From the NCBI GenBank assembly GCA_900550645.1, contig URTA01000068.1, positions 1 to 12,950 of the forward strand: a stretch of DNA of 12,950 nt. The letters run 5' to 3'. The translations under genes and the position numbers were made by a program. Each line of letters begins with the position of its first letter. Position 1 is the stretch's first letter. The stretch comes from an uncultured Porphyromonadaceae bacterium. GTDB taxonomy: Bacteria; Bacteroidota; Bacteroidia; Bacteroidales; Muribaculaceae. The notes beneath the pieces are model-generated. The model was not told the origin of the DNA, ran no database searches, and saw nothing but the letters and a program-made list of their open reading frames with translations. This document shows, piece after piece, positions 5,216-12,655 of this stretch.

Positions 5216-7726
5216 ATGATGAAAAAATCTCTTTTGCTGTTTGGCATAGTAGCAACCATGCTGGCAGCCGCTATGCCGCTCACAGCCAACGCTGCTGGCG
5301 CCGGCTCGTACAACGTGGATGGTGTATGGTATCACGTCTACAACGGCTCAGTCTATGTCACATACGACGACTGGGAGTCAAATGACGATTTCTATCAGGG
5401 AAACATTGTCATCCCCGCGTCTGTCACCATCAATGACAAGGAGTATCCCGTAGTAGAGATTGACGAGCATGCCTTCTACGGCGCAACGCAGCTCACTTCC
5501 GTGACCCTCCCCGAAACAGTGACTAAAATCCGCGATGAAGCTTTCGGGGGCTGTTCCTCTCTGACCTCTGTCAACGTCCCCAGCGGTGTAACTGCTATCC
5601 CCACCGGCTGCTTCAAGAAATGCTCGGCTCTGACTTCCGTCACTGGCATGGCTGGCGTAACAAGCATCGGCAGCATGGCGTTCATGTCATGCCCGGCACT
5701 GACAACGGTCGAAGGCCTGACAAAGGTCGAAACGATAGGCCAGTTCGCCTTCAGCGGAAACGTGCTGCTGCCGAATCTTCCGGAAATGCCCAACCTCAAG
5801 AAAATCGAGCGCAGTGGCTTCAGCAACTGCAACTCCATGACAACAGTGGTTCTCCCCGCCGGCATGGAGAGCATCACTGAAATTTTCGGCAACAAGAATA
5901 CCGCCGGTGTCAAGGTCTATTCATGCATGACCACGCCGATTACGCTGAGCGGAATATATACATTCTGCGTATCATCAAGCCCTCGCGCATACGCACCGGT
6001 CTATGTACCTTACGGCACAGCTGGTACTTATCGCGACGATTGGTACTGGAGTGACAGCGAAATCCGCGAGCTGACCCCGAATGTAGACATCGTGGACTGC
6101 AACGTGACTCCGAGCGAGGGCAATGCTACTTTTACAGCCAACGTTGTTCTCGGCCAGGGTGTCAAGGAGGAAAATGTTCCCGCGCTTTTCCTTGCGGCCA
6201 ACGACTTTACCTCATATCCCTCAGCCTACGCAGCTGACCTGAAAGTGGAATACCGCCTGAGCGGCACTGAAAACTCGACTATCGCCACGGGCACAGCCGA
6301 GGGCAACAAGACCAACGTGGTAGCAACAGGCCTTGCAGCCGGCAATTACGAGTACCGTTGGGTATACACTTCTGGAGACAACACTGAGGCTGTATCCGAC
6401 TGGACGACATTCACGGTGACCTCGAAATTCAAGGTCGGCCAGGTGCTTACCATCGACAATATCAAGTATAAGATCACTACGCTCGGCGAAACCAATGAGG
6501 TGTATGTGACATACAATGACGAATACAATGACTATGATCACAACGCCAATTACTACAAAGGCAGCATCGTCATTCCCGAGACGGTGACAGAGGATGGTAC
6601 AACCTTCACTGTCACAGGTATTGGCAAGTATGCGTTTAACCACGCTACTGTGCTCAACGCCGTCACTCTTCCCGAAACGATCCGTATTATCGAAGCCCAA
6701 GCGTTCTATTATTGCCTGTCTCTTAAGACAATAGACATTCCCGAAGCTGTGGTAGAAATCTCTTGGGATGCGTTCAACCAATGCGCACAGCTGGCTTCTG
6801 TCACCGGCATGGAGAATGTAACAACACTCGGCTCGGGCGCATTCTCCAGCTGCCGACAGCTCGTTTCAGTTGAGGGTTTGACGAAAGTCGATGAACTGAA
6901 GGGTTCTGTGTTCAACGAATGTAAAGTCCTGACTGCTGTTCCCGAGATGACCAACCTCAAAAGTATCTTGATCGGCAATTTCAGAGGTTGCGATGCTATC
7001 AAGTCAGTGATGATTCCTGCTACAATCGAAAAGATGCAAGAGATCTTCGGCAGCAGCAACGCTTCCGGCCTCAGTGTATACTACTGCGGCGAGACCCCGA
7101 TCACCCTCAAGAAGAACAACGTGTTCTGTGTATCTTCCGGCAAAACCCCCGCATACGCTCCCATCTATGTTCCCTACGGACATAAGGCTGCGTTTACTGA
7201 CGCAGAGTTCTGGAACCTCAGCGAAATCCGCGAGCTGACCCCGAATGTAGACATCGTGGACTGCAACGTAACCCCGAGCAACGGCAACGCAACATTCTCT
7301 GCTGACGTAGTTCTCGGCGAGGGTGTTAAGGAGGAGAATGTGCCTGTTCACTTCCTTGCAGCCAACGACTTCACGGCATACCCGGCAGCCTACGCCGCAG
7401 ACCTGAAAGTAGAGTACCGCCTCTACGGCACAGAAGACTCGGCTATCGCCACTGGCACAGCTGAGGGCAGCCAGGCCAACGCCGTAGCAACCGACCTCGT
7501 AGCCGGCAACTATGAGTACCGCTGGGTAACCGTTGATGGCGAAGAGGTAACACCAGTCACTGAGTGGGATTCCTTCGTCAACACCGAGACAGGCATCGAG
7601 GGCATCGCCGCAGACAACGCCGCACCTGTATACTACAACCTTCAGGGCGTGCGCGTAGTCAACCCGACAGCGGGCATCTACCTGGAGCGCAAGGGCAACA
7701 CCATGCGCAAGGTGGTAGTCAAGTGA
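5216..7726 (+). CDS. Secreted BspA-like leucine-rich-repeat protein, two modules
   Basis: An 836-residue exported paralogue of the upstream gene. Two adjacent ATGs (5216, 5219) give the same signal peptide (MMKKSLLLFGIVAT...LTANAA, about 1-27) with no lipobox cysteine. Module 1 (about 30-402) has a shortened lead-in (VDGVWYHVYNGSVYVTYDD); module 2 starts near 406 with the full TIDNIKYKITTLGETNEV lead-in. Both carry BspA-type LRR_5 units (about 75-225 and 462-615), an SEIRELTPN linker and an Ig-like β domain. The tail (about 785-836) is nearly identical to that of the first protein. As in other BspA family members, a role in surface adhesion or macromolecule binding is likely, but the ligand is unknown. 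It has its own cobalamin riboswitch and terminator, so it forms a separate transcription unit. Shared exact blocks of 46 and 106 bp show recent exchange with the first gene. Confidence 0.92.
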   Translation: MMKKSLLLFGIVATMLAAAMPLTANAAGAGSYNVDGVWYHVYNGSVYVTYDDWESNDDFYQGNIVIPASVTINDKEYPVVEIDEHAFYGATQLTSVTLPETVTKIRDEAFGGCSSLTSVNVPSGVTAIPTGCFKKCSALTSVTGMAGVTSIGSMAFMSCPALTTVEGLTKVETIGQFAFSGNVLLPNLPEMPNLKKIERSGFSNCNSMTTVVLPAGMESITEIFGNKNTAGVKVYSCMTTPITLSGIYTFCVSSSPRAYAPVYVPYGTAGTYRDDWYWSDSEIRELTPNVDIVDCNVTPSEGNATFTANVVLGQGVKEENVPALFLAANDFTSYPSAYAADLKVEYRLSGTENSTIATGTAEGNKTNVVATGLAAGNYEYRWVYTSGDNTEAVSDWTTFTVTSKFKVGQVLTIDNIKYKITTLGETNEVYVTYNDEYNDYDHNANYYKGSIVIPETVTEDGTTFTVTGIGKYAFNHATVLNAVTLPETIRIIEAQAFYYCLSLKTIDIPEAVVEISWDAFNQCAQLASVTGMENVTTLGSGAFSSCRQLVSVEGLTKVDELKGSVFNECKVLTAVPEMTNLKSILIGNFRGCDAIKSVMIPATIEKMQEIFGSSNASGLSVYYCGETPITLKKNNVFCVSSGKTPAYAPIYVPYGHKAAFTDAEFWNLSEIRELTPNVDIVDCNVTPSNGNATFSADVVLGEGVKEENVPVHFLAANDFTAYPAAYAADLKVEYRLYGTEDSAIATGTAEGSQANAVATDLVAGNYEYRWVTVDGEEVTPVTEWDSFVNTETGIEGIAADNAAPVYYNLQGVRVVNPTAGIYLERKGNTMRKVVVK

Positions 7727-7761
7727 TATTGACGACATAGATTTCACTTATAATATTCCCC

Positions 7762-7796
7762 GAGGGGGTGGGTCTGCGCGGCTCGCCCCCTCATTT
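7762..7796 (+). terminator. Probable terminator of the second LRR gene
   Basis: GAGGGGGTGGGTC (7762-7774) pairs with GGCTCGCCCCCTC (7780-7792) over 13 positions, three of them G-T, with a five-base loop, followed by ATTTC. The stop-to-hairpin distance (35 bases) and the flanking TTTCACTTATAATATTCC match the tail of the first gene, so this is its homologue with a weaker T-tract. Confidence 0.65.
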
Positions 7797-7914
7797 CATC
7801 TCGGCAAAAATCAGGCGGCAGAGGAGGAACACGGCATATCGTGTCCGCGTTCAAGTCGGTGCAATTCAGCGGTATACGCGCTACTTGACGCTGTTTTTGA
7901 AAAATTGTCGCGGA

Positions 7915-8147
7915 AATAACGGAAAAATTTCCGCAATTTATTTTTTTGTTTCGGCGCAAATGAGTAATTTTGCATCGGATTTGGTGACAGCCTCACACGC
8001 TGTTGAAAAGGGAACCGGGTGCGAATCCCGGGCAATCCCGTTGCCGTGTGTCCTGTACAACATCCCGACAGCATTTATATCCACTGTGAGCCGAGAGAGG
8101 CTCATGGGAAGGATTGCCGGGGTGGGGACGAGCCGGAAGACCTGCCA
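7915..8147 (+). repeat. 233-bp perfect direct repeat, copy 2 (copy 1 at 4728-4960)
   Basis: Identical to 4728-4960 without gaps. It contains the promoter and complete cobalamin aptamer of leader 3. The sequence upstream (about 7797-7900) is not shared with the region before leader 2. Confidence 0.92.
7965..7972 (+). promoter_or_regulatory. -7 promoter element of riboswitch leader 3
   Basis: TAATTTTG matches TAnnTTTG exactly, with a T-run and TTTG upstream, identical to leader 2. A dyad GCGGAAAT (7910-7917) / ATTTCCGC (7927-7934) precedes it. The dyad is retained although its left arm differs in sequence from that before leader 2. Transcription would start near 7979. The promoter is intact, so the orphan leader is probably still transcribed. 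Confidence 0.55.
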
Positions 8148-8192
8148 GATCCGGAATGCCGCGAAAAATCTTGCGAGGACGAGATGGCAGAG
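7982..8192 (+). promoter_or_regulatory. Cobalamin riboswitch 3, no large gene downstream
   Basis: The aptamer is base-identical to riboswitch 2 and has the same blocks: GGGAA (8010-8014), GGGTGCGAATCCC (8017-8029), CAATCCCGTTGCCGTGTG (8033-8050), ATGGGAAGG (8104-8112) and B12 box (8131-8146). Unlike the other two, it is followed by no long plus-strand ORF. The next gene, valS, faces the opposite way and its stop codon is at 8666. It is either the leader of a lost third BspA-like unit or the 5' part of a B12-responsive non-coding RNA. Confidence 0.87.
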
Positions 8193-8346
8193 TACGGACA
8201 ACAGATGCACACCCGCGTAAAGTGGGGCGTGTGTAGCAGACAGATGTGACGGCTGCGGTCGGGCGTGTGTCATACCCATACTTTCCCATTATTTCCACAT
8301 CGTTTTTCAAAGGCAGACTTCTTCAAGATGGCTTATAACCGTCTTG
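8157..8346 (+). promoter_or_regulatory. Riboswitch 3 post-aptamer domain and hairpin
   Basis: The long-range stem is kept: TGCC (8157-8160) with GGCA (8312-8315), and GAAAAAT (8163-8169) with GTTTTTC (8302-8308), where the last T-A pair has become T-G. A hairpin CAAGATGG (8324-8331) / CCGTCTTG (8339-8346) follows at the same place as the hairpin in leader 2 but with a different sequence. This suggests selection on structure. Confidence 0.45.
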
Positions 8347-8405
8347 TAGCGAGTGAGTTTGACATATTAGTTAGTTATGAATAAACTGTCTTAGACATTG
8401 TGGAT

Positions 8406-8480
8406 ATGAAATATGACTTTTTCAATTGTGAAAATAATAACCCCGCGCGTGAGCGTGGGGCTACGGAATACTTTAAGTAA
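8406..8480 (+). CDS. Possible 24-residue small ORF downstream of orphan riboswitch
   Basis: ATG at 8406 opens a 24-codon frame (begins MKYDFFN, ends TEYFK) closed by TAA at 8478-8480. The ATG is 90 bases after the conserved CAAAGGCA element, against 91 in leader 1 and 80 in leader 2, so it occupies the position where the LRR genes start. It encodes no signal peptide and I do not recognise it. It may be a chance frame, a small B12-regulated peptide or a leftover of a decayed gene. A competing five-codon frame begins at 8377. Confidence 0.2.
   Translation: MKYDFFNCENNNPARERGATEYFK
8441..8460 (+). other. GC-rich hairpin with GTGA loop in the orphan leader region
   Basis: CCCCGCGC (8441-8448) pairs with GCGTGGGG (8453-8460) over eight positions (one G-T) around a GTGA tetraloop of the stable GNRA class. 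It stands out in an otherwise AT-rich stretch. No T-tract follows, so it is not a standard intrinsic terminator. It overlaps the small ORF at 8406-8480. Nothing else gene-like is seen from 8481 to 8550. Confidence 0.45.
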
Positions 8481-8550
8481 TAATGGTATAGAATCTACAG
8501 GGTAATTATCTAACATATTTTTTGAGTTTCACTAATTTGTAATTTGGGGT

Positions 8551-8591
8551 ATATGCCGCTGGACGTTGATGTCTCGCGGCATATCGTTTTT
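8551..8591 (+). terminator. Intrinsic terminator ending the orphan riboswitch transcript
   Basis: ATATGCCGC (8551-8559) pairs perfectly with GCGGCATAT (8576-8584) around a 16-base loop, followed by CGTTTTTA. The T-tract is on the plus-strand side only, so it would stop RNA started at leader 3, giving a transcript of roughly 600 bases. It overlaps a second, AT-rich dyad at 8587-8609. Confidence 0.55.
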
Positions 8592-8609
8592 ATGTGTCAC
8601 ACATAAAAA
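8587..8609. repeat. AT-rich inverted repeat
   Basis: TTTTTATGTGT (8587-8597) and ACACATAAAAA (8599-8609) are perfect complements around one C. It lies between the convergent ends of the orphan leader and valS, and may serve bidirectional termination. Confidence 0.5.
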
Positions 8610-8628
8610 ATAGTGTAGCATAAGCAGT

Positions 8629-8646
8629 GACACGGCGTGCCGTGTC
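8629..8646 (-). terminator. Possible terminator hairpin of valS
   Basis: GACACGGC (8629-8636) and GCCGTGTC (8639-8646) form a perfect eight-base dyad 20 bases past the valS stop codon. Read on the minus strand, a T-run (ATTTTTT) follows only about 18 bases later, so it is not a textbook intrinsic terminator. The call rests on position and symmetry. Confidence 0.35.
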
Positions 8647-8665
8647 CTGCCCATGTACGACTGTC

Positions 8666-11299
8666 TTATTCCCCTTTCAGGGCTTTTATAGCGCGGCTGA
8701 TAGCCTCGATTTTATCGGTGGCATCAGCCTGTTTCTTGCGTTCCAGAGCCACCACCTTTTCGGGTGCGCTGTTGACGAACCGCTCGTTGCCGAGTTTCTT
8801 CTCGACCGTTGCGAGGAAACCTGTGTAGTATTTCAGGTCGGCCTCGAGCTTCTTCAGCTCTTCCTCCACGTTGACGCTGTTTTCGAGCGGAATGATGTAT
8901 TCCGTTGCACCGACAAAGAAGGACATTGCTGCGGCGGGTTTCTCCTCGACTGCGGTGACAGCCTCGATGTTGCCCATCTTGAGCAGTATGCTGTCGAGCG
9001 AGCTGTCGAGCGAGCCTTTGGCCTGCAGCGGCAGCTTGACCTTGTTTGCAATCTGCTTTTTCAGGCGCACGTTGCGTATGCCAGCCACCACTTCCTTGAG
9101 AGTCTCGAAGCGTGCGAGCAGGGCCTCATCATACTCTTCTGCTGCCGGAATCTGCTGCACCATGATGCTTTCGCCATCCTTGCGGTCTGCGAGGTGCTGC
9201 CACAGCTCTTCGGTGATGAAGGGCATGAACGGGTGCAGCATGCGGAGCAGTATATCGAAATATTCGAGCGTGGCGGCGTATGTCTGCGCGTCGATAGGTT
9301 CGCCGTAAGGCGGTTTGATTACTTCGAGATACCATGCCGAGAACTCGTCGCAGAACAGACGGTAGACGGTCATGAGAGCCTCGGAGATGCGGAACTTGCC
9401 CATCAGGTCGTCCACTTCGGCGAGTGCGCGGTTTAGCTGCGCCTTAAACCATTTGATGCCGAGCGCGGCATATTCTGGCTGCGCGGCGGCTGCGTCGGGC
9501 TGCCACCCCTTGACGAGGCGGAAGGCGTTCCATATCTTGTTGCAGAAATTGCGACCCTGCTTGCAGAGTGAGTCGTCATACATTATGTCGTTGCCGGCGG
9601 GGGCTGCGAGCATCATGCCCATGCGTACGCCGTCTGCGCCGAACTCTTCTATCAGGTCCAGCGGGTCGGGGGAGTTGCCCAGTGACTTCGACATTTTGCG
9701 GCCGAGCTTGTCGCGCACGATGCCGGTGAAGTATACGTTGCCGAAGGGCTTCTCGCCGTGGAACTCATAGCCGGCGATAATCATGCGTGCCACCCAGAAG
9801 AAGATGATGTCCGGGGCGGTCACGAGGTCGGCGGTGGGGTAGTAGTATTTCACCTCTTTGTTGTCCGGCTCGAGTATGCCGTTGAACAGGGACAGCGGCC
9901 ACAGCCATGATGAGAACCAGGTGTCGAGGCAGTCGGGGTCTTGGCGCAGGTCGTCGGCGGAGAGTGTCGGGTCGCCAGCTTTTTCGCGTGCTTTGACGAG
10001 AGCTTCCTCTGCTGTTTCTGCCACTACGAATCCGCCCTTGGGCAGATACCATGCCGGTATGCGGTGTCCCCACCACAGCTGGCGCGAGATGCACCAGTCG
10101 CGTATTGTGGTCATCCAGTGGCGGTAGGTGTTGCGGAATTTCGCGGGTACAAATTTGATGTCGCCCTCCTCAACGGCGGCGATGGCCGGCTTGACGAGTT
10201 CCTCCATCTTGACAAACCACTGCATTGAGAGTTTCGGCTCGATGACGGCATCGGTGCGCTCGGAGTGTCCCACCTTGTTGACGTAGTCTTCCACTTTCTC
10301 CACGAGGCCGCGTTCCTGCAAGTCCTTCATGATTTGCGTGCGGACATCGAAGCGGTCCATGCCGGCGTAGAAGCCGGCGCGGTCGGCGATTGTGCCGTTG
10401 TCGTTGAATATGTCTATTGACTCGAGGCCGTATTTCTCGCCGAGCATGTAGTCGTTCACGTCATGCGCTGGCGTCACCTTGAGGCAGCCAGTGCCGAAGT
10501 CCATTTCCACATACTCGTCCATGATGATAGGCACAGAACGTCCCACCATGGGCACTATGACACGTTTCCCCTCGAGCCAGGTGTACCGCTCGTCGTTGGG
10601 GTTTACGCATACGGCGGTGTCGCCGAGTATAGTTTCGGGGCGAGTCGTCGCCACCACGATGTATCGTCCTTCGGGGTCTCCCTCTACCATGTAGCGCAGG
10701 TGGAAGAGGTGGCTGTGCTCCTCTTTGTAAATGACTTCCTCATCAGAAAGAGCTGTCAGTGCTTGCGGGTCCCAGTTGACCATGCGCACGCCACGGTAAA
10801 TGTAACCCTTGTCGTACAGTTTGTTGAAGACGCGGATTACGGACTTGGAGCGTATGTCGTCCATGGTGAACGCAGTCCGCTCCCAGTCGCACGATGCGCC
10901 GAGTTTCTTGAGCTGTTCGAGGATTATGCCGCCGTACTTGTGGGTCCAGTCCCAGGCGTGGTTCAGGAACTCCTCGCGGCTGATGTCGGCCTTCTTGATG
11001 CCCTCAGCGTCGAGTTTTGCCACGACTTTGGCTTCGGTGGAAATGGCCGCATGGTCAGTGCCTGGCACCCACAGTGCGTTTTTGCCGGTCATGCGGGCGC
11101 GGCGTATCAGGATGTCCTGGATGGTGTTGTTGAGCATGTGTCCCATGTGCAGCACGCCGGTGACGTTGGGTGGCGGAATGACGATGCAATACGGTTCACG
11201 GTCGTCCGGCTCGCTATGGAACAGGCGGTGCTTCATCCAGTAGGCATACCATTTGTCCTCCACCTCGTGGGGGTTGTATTTTGCGGCAATTTCACTCAT
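8666..11299 (-). CDS. valS: Valine--tRNA ligase (ValRS)
   Basis: An 877-residue class I aminoacyl-tRNA synthetase that charges tRNA-Val with valine in the cytoplasm. The ATP-binding HIGH motif is HMGH at residues 51-54, within PPPNVTGVLHMGH, the usual ValRS context. The KMSKS motif is at 535-539 (GRKMSKSLGNSPDPLD). The CP1 editing domain is visible with TTRPETILGDTAVCVNP. The anticodon-binding region follows, and the protein ends in the charged coiled-coil arm typical of ValRS (EEELKKLEADLKYY...LERKKQADATDKIEAI). Length is normal and no frameshift is seen. The start ATG at 11297-11299 is supported by the promoter about 80 bases upstream. It is divergent from trpS and convergent with the riboswitch locus. 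Large plus-strand frames over it are antisense shadows. Confidence 0.98.
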   Translation of the reverse strand: MSEIAAKYNPHEVEDKWYAYWMKHRLFHSEPDDREPYCIVIPPPNVTGVLHMGHMLNNTIQDILIRRARMTGKNALWVPGTDHAAISTEAKVVAKLDAEGIKKADISREEFLNHAWDWTHKYGGIILEQLKKLGASCDWERTAFTMDDIRSKSVIRVFNKLYDKGYIYRGVRMVNWDPQALTALSDEEVIYKEEHSHLFHLRYMVEGDPEGRYIVVATTRPETILGDTAVCVNPNDERYTWLEGKRVIVPMVGRSVPIIMDEYVEMDFGTGCLKVTPAHDVNDYMLGEKYGLESIDIFNDNGTIADRAGFYAGMDRFDVRTQIMKDLQERGLVEKVEDYVNKVGHSERTDAVIEPKLSMQWFVKMEELVKPAIAAVEEGDIKFVPAKFRNTYRHWMTTIRDWCISRQLWWGHRIPAWYLPKGGFVVAETAEEALVKAREKAGDPTLSADDLRQDPDCLDTWFSSWLWPLSLFNGILEPDNKEVKYYYPTADLVTAPDIIFFWVARMIIAGYEFHGEKPFGNVYFTGIVRDKLGRKMSKSLGNSPDPLDLIEEFGADGVRMGMMLAAPAGNDIMYDDSLCKQGRNFCNKIWNAFRLVKGWQPDAAAAQPEYAALGIKWFKAQLNRALAEVDDLMGKFRISEALMTVYRLFCDEFSAWYLEVIKPPYGEPIDAQTYAATLEYFDILLRMLHPFMPFITEELWQHLADRKDGESIMVQQIPAAEEYDEALLARFETLKEVVAGIRNVRLKKQIANKVKLPLQAKGSLDSSLDSILLKMGNIEAVTAVEEKPAAAMSFFVGATEYIIPLENSVNVEEELKKLEADLKYYTGFLATVEKKLGNERFVNSAPEKVVALERKKQADATDKIEAISRAIKALKGE

Positions 11300-11377
11300 G
11301 TCTGTTTGTGTAAAGTGTATTAGTCAGTCATTGAACGGCGTTTGCTGGCTGTAAGAGCCTTATAGCCATTCATAACG

Positions 11378-11409
11378 CAAAGTTACGAATTTCGGCGGTC
11401 ATATCCAAA
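11378..11409 (-). promoter_or_regulatory. valS promoter, Bacteroidota type
   Basis: On the minus strand, TTTG (11406-11409) is followed after 20 bases by TAACTTTG (11378-11385), an almost exact match to TTTG-N19-TAnnTTTG. Transcription would start near 11371, giving a leader of about 70 bases with no obvious riboswitch or attenuator. Confidence 0.6.
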
Positions 11410-11479
11410 TCCCGACGCTTGTATGGGAGCGACAGGGGTGAAAGTGTGTGAAAGATTGCGCGGCAATGCTTTTTGCCTG

Positions 11480-11510
11480 TTGCCGGCGTGAAAGATTTTT
11501 GTTAATTTCG
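11480..11510 (+). promoter_or_regulatory. Candidate trpS promoter
   Basis: TTG (11480-11482), then 20 bases, then TAATTTCG (11503-11510), one base off TAnnTTTG, with the same spacing as the valS promoter on the other strand. A start near 11517 leaves a leader of about 33 bases before ATG 11550. This argues against translation from the upstream in-frame codons. Confidence 0.45.
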
Positions 11511-11549
11511 CGTTTATTATTTGATTGCAGAAGACTTTGTTTTTCGATT

Positions 11550-12632
11550 ATGGACAGTAACACGAACACCAATACCACAGGGCAGAAGGTTGTCCTCAGC
11601 GGCATACGCGCTACCGGCAACCTCCACCTGGGCAACTATTTCGGGGCTTTGAGCAAGTTTGTCAAGATGCAGGGCGATTATGACTGCCGTTTCTTCATCG
11701 CTGACCTTCACGCACTTACCACTCACCCCGACCCCAAGATGCTGCACGAGAATGTCAAGGACATCATCGCGGAGTATCTCGCTGCCGGCCTCGACCCGGA
11801 GAAGAATATCCTATATGTGCAGAGCGACATACCCGAGATTTCGGAGATGTACCTGCTGATGAATATGCACGTTGGCATAGGCGAGCTGATGCGCACCGCC
11901 TCGTTCAAGGACAAGGCCCGCAAGGCTCTCGGCATAAAAAGCGATGGCGACGAAATCGAGAAGGAGATAATCGGCAACCAGACCAACCAGCGTGTGAACG
12001 CGGGTCTGCTGACATATCCCACGCTCATGGCTGTGGACATCCTAATCCACCATGCTGACTATGTCCCCGTGGGCAAGGACCAGGAGCAGCACCTCGAGCT
12101 GACGCGCCGCTTCGCACGCCGCTTCAATTCGTTCTACGGCGTTGACTATTTCGGCGAGTGCGAGAACTTCAACTTCGGAGGCTCGGCTGTCAAGGTGCCG
12201 GGACTGGACGGATCGGGCAAGATGGGCAAGAGCGAGGGCAACTGCATCTATCTCGTTGACGACGAGAAGACGCTGCGTAAGAAGGTGATGCGTGCCGTCA
12301 CAGACCAGGGACCGCAGACTCCAAATTCGCCTGTCACAGAGCCTGTTGCCAACCTGTTCACGCTCATGAAGCTGGTCAGCACCCCTGACACTGTGCAGCA
12401 TTTCCGCCAGGCTTACGCTGACTGCTCAATACGTTACGGCGACATGAAAAAGCAGCTCGCCGAGGACATACTGAAAATCACGCTGCCGATACGCGAGCGT
12501 ATACTCGAGCTGCGCCAGGACGAGGAGTATCTGGGCCGTGTTATGCGCCAAGGTGCGGAACGCGCCCGCGAGACTGCAGCCAAGACGCTCGCTGATGTGC
12601 GCCAAATCATGGGCATACGCAAGTTTTATTGA
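11550..12632 (+). CDS. trpS: Tryptophan--tRNA ligase (TrpRS)
   Basis: A 360-residue class I synthetase that charges tRNA-Trp with tryptophan in the cytoplasm. The frame is open back to 11448, but ATG 11550 is chosen: it begins MDSNTNTNTTGQKVVLSGIR, the ATG lies just after the candidate promoter, and the extension would be an atypical Cys/Arg-rich segment. The HIGH-equivalent is HLGN at residues 26-29 (ATGNLHLGNYFGA) and the KMSKS-equivalent is KMGKS at 224-228 (GSGKMGKSEGN). The substrate-pocket segments MAVDILIHHADYVPVGKDQEQH and FIADLHALTT are present (the former is quoted in part: ADYVPVGKDQEQH). Length is slightly above the common 330-350. The next gene begins 23 bases downstream on the same strand, so co-transcription is possible. 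Confidence 0.96.
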   Translation: MDSNTNTNTTGQKVVLSGIRATGNLHLGNYFGALSKFVKMQGDYDCRFFIADLHALTTHPDPKMLHENVKDIIAEYLAAGLDPEKNILYVQSDIPEISEMYLLMNMHVGIGELMRTASFKDKARKALGIKSDGDEIEKEIIGNQTNQRVNAGLLTYPTLMAVDILIHHADYVPVGKDQEQHLELTRRFARRFNSFYGVDYFGECENFNFGGSAVKVPGLDGSGKMGKSEGNCIYLVDDEKTLRKKVMRAVTDQGPQTPNSPVTEPVANLFTLMKLVSTPDTVQHFRQAYADCSIRYGDMKKQLAEDILKITLPIRERILELRQDEEYLGRVMRQGAERARETAAKTLADVRQIMGIRKFY

Positions 12633-12655
12633 TTTCAAATCCAATTTCGACTGAC

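Noticed and set aside
4603..5219. Several open frames on both strands across leaders 2 and 3, with identical predicted proteins in both copies
   Set aside because: They are the duplicated riboswitch read as protein. The nucleotide identity follows the aptamer, not a coding frame, and the frames differ in start and end outside the repeat.
7004..7747. 247-codon minus-strand frame opposite the second LRR gene
   Set aside because: Shadow of the LRR coding frame; no promoter, signal or recognisable domain.
8441..8460. Type I-E CRISPR repeat-like sequence (CCCCGCGC...GCGTGGGG)
   Set aside because: Only one copy is present, with no second repeat at spacer distance and no cas genes in the window.
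8627..11323. Long plus-strand frames opposite valS (up to 286 codons)
   Set aside because: Antisense shadows of a complete, clearly identified valS; such frames are common opposite GC-rich coding sequence.
11448..11549. 34-residue N-terminal extension of TrpRS
   Set aside because: It lies upstream of and across the likely promoter, is Cys/Arg-rich and unlike TrpRS N-termini.
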